The notes beneath the pieces were generated by a model. That model saw only the letters and a program-made list of their open reading frames with translations, was not told the DNA's origin and ran no database searches. A DNA stretch of 64,000 bases from Psychrobacillus sp048572895 (lineage in GTDB: Bacteria; Bacillota; Bacilli; Bacillales_A; Planococcaceae). Shown piece after piece: positions 62,335 through 64,000 of the stretch. The stretch spans positions 558,001 through 622,000 of the forward strand of contig NZ_CP183878.1 in assembly GCF_048572895.1 (NCBI RefSeq), written 5' to 3'. Positions within the stretch are counted from its first letter, which is position 1, and each line of letters opens with the position of its first letter. The position numbers and the translations under genes are program-made.

Positions 62335-62372
62335 CAAGCTTCGAATCATATGACTTCGAAGCTTGCTTTTTT
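62335..62372. terminator. Bidirectional hairpin at the end of the LysR gene
   Basis: A perfect 11-bp stem caagcttcgaa/ttcgaagcttg (62335-62345 with 62355-62365) is flanked by a T-run on the plus side. It overlaps the minus-strand stop codon. Confidence 0.8.
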
Positions 62373-63266
62373 ATATAGTTCCTTTTCTTTTATACAATGC
62401 TTTATCGTATGGATAAAAGTGTTTGTAATGGGTGTTGTATTTTTGTTCCAGGTGATGAATAAATCCATTTCTTGTTGGCTGCCTTTTAAAGCTTTATAGA
62501 CAACGCCGTTTTTGGGATATTCTTGCTGGGCGACTTCGGTCACGAGCGTCACGCCGATTCCTGCGGATACTAATGAAAGGATATGGGTGACTCCTTCCGC
62601 TTCCTGATAGATGATGGGGCTCATATCTCCGTTTAAGCATATAGAAATAATCATGTCATAATAGCCGGGTTCTAGTCTTCGTGGAGCCATAATAAACGGT
62701 TCATTCTTTAATTCTTTGATTTCGATTGGTCCCGGTCTGGAAGCCAAAGGGTGATTTATAGGTAAAGCTGCCACAAACCGAGCGCTGTATATATGCTGAA
62801 AGTCTAAAGATGGATTAGTGATAGGCGGGCAGAGAAACCCGAAATGGATTTCTTTATCAGAAAGTGCCTTTAATTGATCTGTACTTGACATCGGATGCAA
62901 AGTCACTTTGACGTTGGGATAGCTTTCACGATGCGAATCGATTAACTGAATCAGGTATGAGTTCAAAGAGCCGGTAAAGGCCACTTTCAAGGTTCCAGCC
63001 TCTCCCATGTATATTTTTTTTGTATCCTCCACGCTTGATTTCACTTTTGCGAGTATTTCATAAACTTCCTCTAAAAAATACTTACCCGCCTGCGTTAATT
63101 GGACTGATCGGTTTGTCCGTTGAAAAAGTTTGACGCCCATTTCTTTTTCCAAATGAATGATCTGCTGGCTCAGAGGCGGTTGGCTAATATTCAAGCGGTT
63201 CGCAGCTTTTCCAAAATGCAGTTCTTCTGCTACTGCTACAAAGTAATGAAAATGTCGAAGCTCCAT
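62346..63266 (-). CDS. LysR family transcription regulator
   Basis: This 306-aa protein has an N-terminal winged helix-turn-helix (MELRHFHYFVAVAEELHFGK, then AANRLNISQPPLSQQI) and a periplasmic-binding-like effector domain (from about residue 90). It starts at ATG 63266 with GGGGGGA upstream. It diverges from an acyl-CoA synthetase gene starting 164 bp away, the classic arrangement for a LysR regulator acting on its neighbour. The effector is unknown, perhaps an aromatic or carboxylic acid. Confidence 0.92.
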   Translation of the reverse strand: MELRHFHYFVAVAEELHFGKAANRLNISQPPLSQQIIHLEKEMGVKLFQRTNRSVQLTQAGKYFLEEVYEILAKVKSSVEDTKKIYMGEAGTLKVAFTGSLNSYLIQLIDSHRESYPNVKVTLHPMSSTDQLKALSDKEIHFGFLCPPITNPSLDFQHIYSARFVAALPINHPLASRPGPIEIKELKNEPFIMAPRRLEPGYYDMIISICLNGDMSPIIYQEAEGVTHILSLVSAGIGVTLVTEVAQQEYPKNGVVYKALKGSQQEMDLFITWNKNTTPITNTFIHTIKHCIKEKELYKKASFEVI

Positions 63267-63430
63267 TACAGATTCCCCCCAAACAAGGATTAGGACCTTA
63301 AAGGTCTCAATCGGTTTGTTTTATATATTAGACTAAAGTAAGTTCTGTTGATAGTATTTTTTTAATAGTTACACCAATTCGGAATAATTAAAAAATAAGA
63401 AAGCGCATTCATAAAAATGGAGGAATAAAT

Positions 63431-64000
63431 ATGAATTCAACTTCACTTGTATTAAATGAGCTGGTTAAAAACAGTTTAAAAAATAATGCTAACAAAACAG
63501 CCCTTCATGTTAACGGGTCAAGTTTTACTTATAAAGAACTGCATGCTGATGCAAACCGTACTGCACAGGCATTGAAAAAAAGGGCTATTGGTCAACAATC
63601 ACGTGTTGCTTTATTGCTTCCTAATTGTTACGAGTACGTAGTAAGTGAAATAGCGATTTATTATCTAGGAGCGACGAAAATCGCTCTTAACTCGATGGTG
63701 AGTGAACCAGATATTCTCTATATTTTAGAAGATGCAGAAGCGGAGTTATTAATCGTAGACAATCGCTTCCTACCAATGATTGAAAAAATCAAATCTAAGC
63801 TGCCCAAACTCCATACGATTATCGTGGTCGGTGCAGAAAAGACAGAGTTCAATGAATTGATATATTGGGAAGGTTTTCAAGCGGATGCTTCAGATGAAGA
63901 AGTTTCTGTTAAAAGTGAGCTATCGGATTTTTCATTTATCTTATATACAGGTGGAACCACAGGCAAGCCCAAAGGTGTCGTTCATACTTATGAAACCACC
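63431..64000 (+). CDS. Acyl-CoA synthetase / AMP-dependent ligase (3' partial)
   Basis: 190 codons are open to the end of the window. ATG 63431 has GGAGGAATA upstream. The N-terminal half of an ANL-family enzyme is seen, including the P-loop-like FILYTGGTTGKPKGVVHTYE. By family it adenylates a carboxylic acid and transfers it to CoA; the acid cannot be told from this half. It is probably the first gene of an operon controlled by the divergent LysR regulator. Confidence 0.92.
   Translation, partial: MNSTSLVLNELVKNSLKNNANKTALHVNGSSFTYKELHADANRTAQALKKRAIGQQSRVALLLPNCYEYVVSEIAIYYLGATKIALNSMVSEPDILYILEDAEAELLIVDNRFLPMIEKIKSKLPKLHTIIVVGAEKTEFNELIYWEGFQADASDEEVSVKSELSDFSFILYTGGTTGKPKGVVHTYETT

Noticed and set aside
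1..64000. tRNA or rRNA genes
   Set aside because: No cloverleaf with a GGTTCRA-type T arm and no rRNA signature was noticed, though short tRNAs cannot be excluded by eye.
1..64000. Complete insertion sequences or prophage
   Set aside because: No transposase, integrase, terminase or capsid gene is present; only small repeats without coding capacity.

Overview
This window is low-GC DNA from a spore-forming Gram-positive bacterium of order Bacillales. The best guess is the Caryophanaceae/Planococcaceae (Psychrobacillus, Paenisporosarcina or Sporosarcina type). The grounds are SLH-anchored surface proteins, strong AGGAGG-type ribosome binding sites, a CotY/CotZ-like spore coat protein with YheC/D-type ATP-grasp partners, and dispersed intergenic repeats typical of that group. 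The genus is an inference. No rRNA, tRNA, CRISPR array or complete transposon was seen.

Layout. (1) 1-19132: four very large exported proteins in the same direction: an SLH-linked 5'-nucleotidase (5' end outside the window), an extracellular protein carrying two different nuclease domains, and two SLH-anchored subtilisin-like proteases. Together they look like a cell-surface module for digesting nucleic acid and protein and releasing phosphate. (2) 19133-23430: phased repeat arrays, then a leader RNA, a small protein, a NarL/LiaSR-type histidine kinase and its regulator. A second, decayed copy of the whole unit follows. (3) 23548-27312: a major S-layer-type SLH protein, an anchored hypothetical protein and a VanZ-like membrane protein. 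(4) 27422-46363: a surface polysaccharide locus: chain-length regulator, tyrosine kinase and phosphatase, a PglF-like dehydratase, gtaB, an aminotransferase, an initiating sugar transferase, a GNAT acetyltransferase, an ATP-grasp ligase, three glycosyltransferases, a flippase, wecC, a broken wecB, galE and a candidate polymerase. It contains several gene fragments. (5) 46364-48909: decayed minus-strand genes, two small hypothetical genes and dispersed repeats. (6) 48910-55929: a PAS/AAA+ regulator with a degenerate sigma-54 contact loop, a SsuABC/TauABC-like transporter, a class III aminotransferase and a convergent GlcD-type FAD oxidase; probably uptake and breakdown of an amine- or sulfonate-like compound. 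(7) 55930-62097: a third phased array, a candidate large structured RNA, an orphan PD-(D/E)XK-like protein, a minus-strand operon of two ATP-grasp enzymes flanking a CotZ-like protein, and a small protein with a possible Cys-His-Asp triad. (8) 62335-64000: a LysR regulator divergent from an acyl-CoA synthetase that runs off the end.

The less ordinary content is mostly between genes. There are two sequence families of tandem motifs spaced almost exactly 21 bp (two helical turns), a duplicated leader RNA with a conserved loop pseudoknot and terminator, two dispersed repeat families sharing one head sequence, and a candidate structured RNA of about 360 nt. The most distinctive gene cluster is the coat-protein/ATP-grasp operon at 58186-60940.
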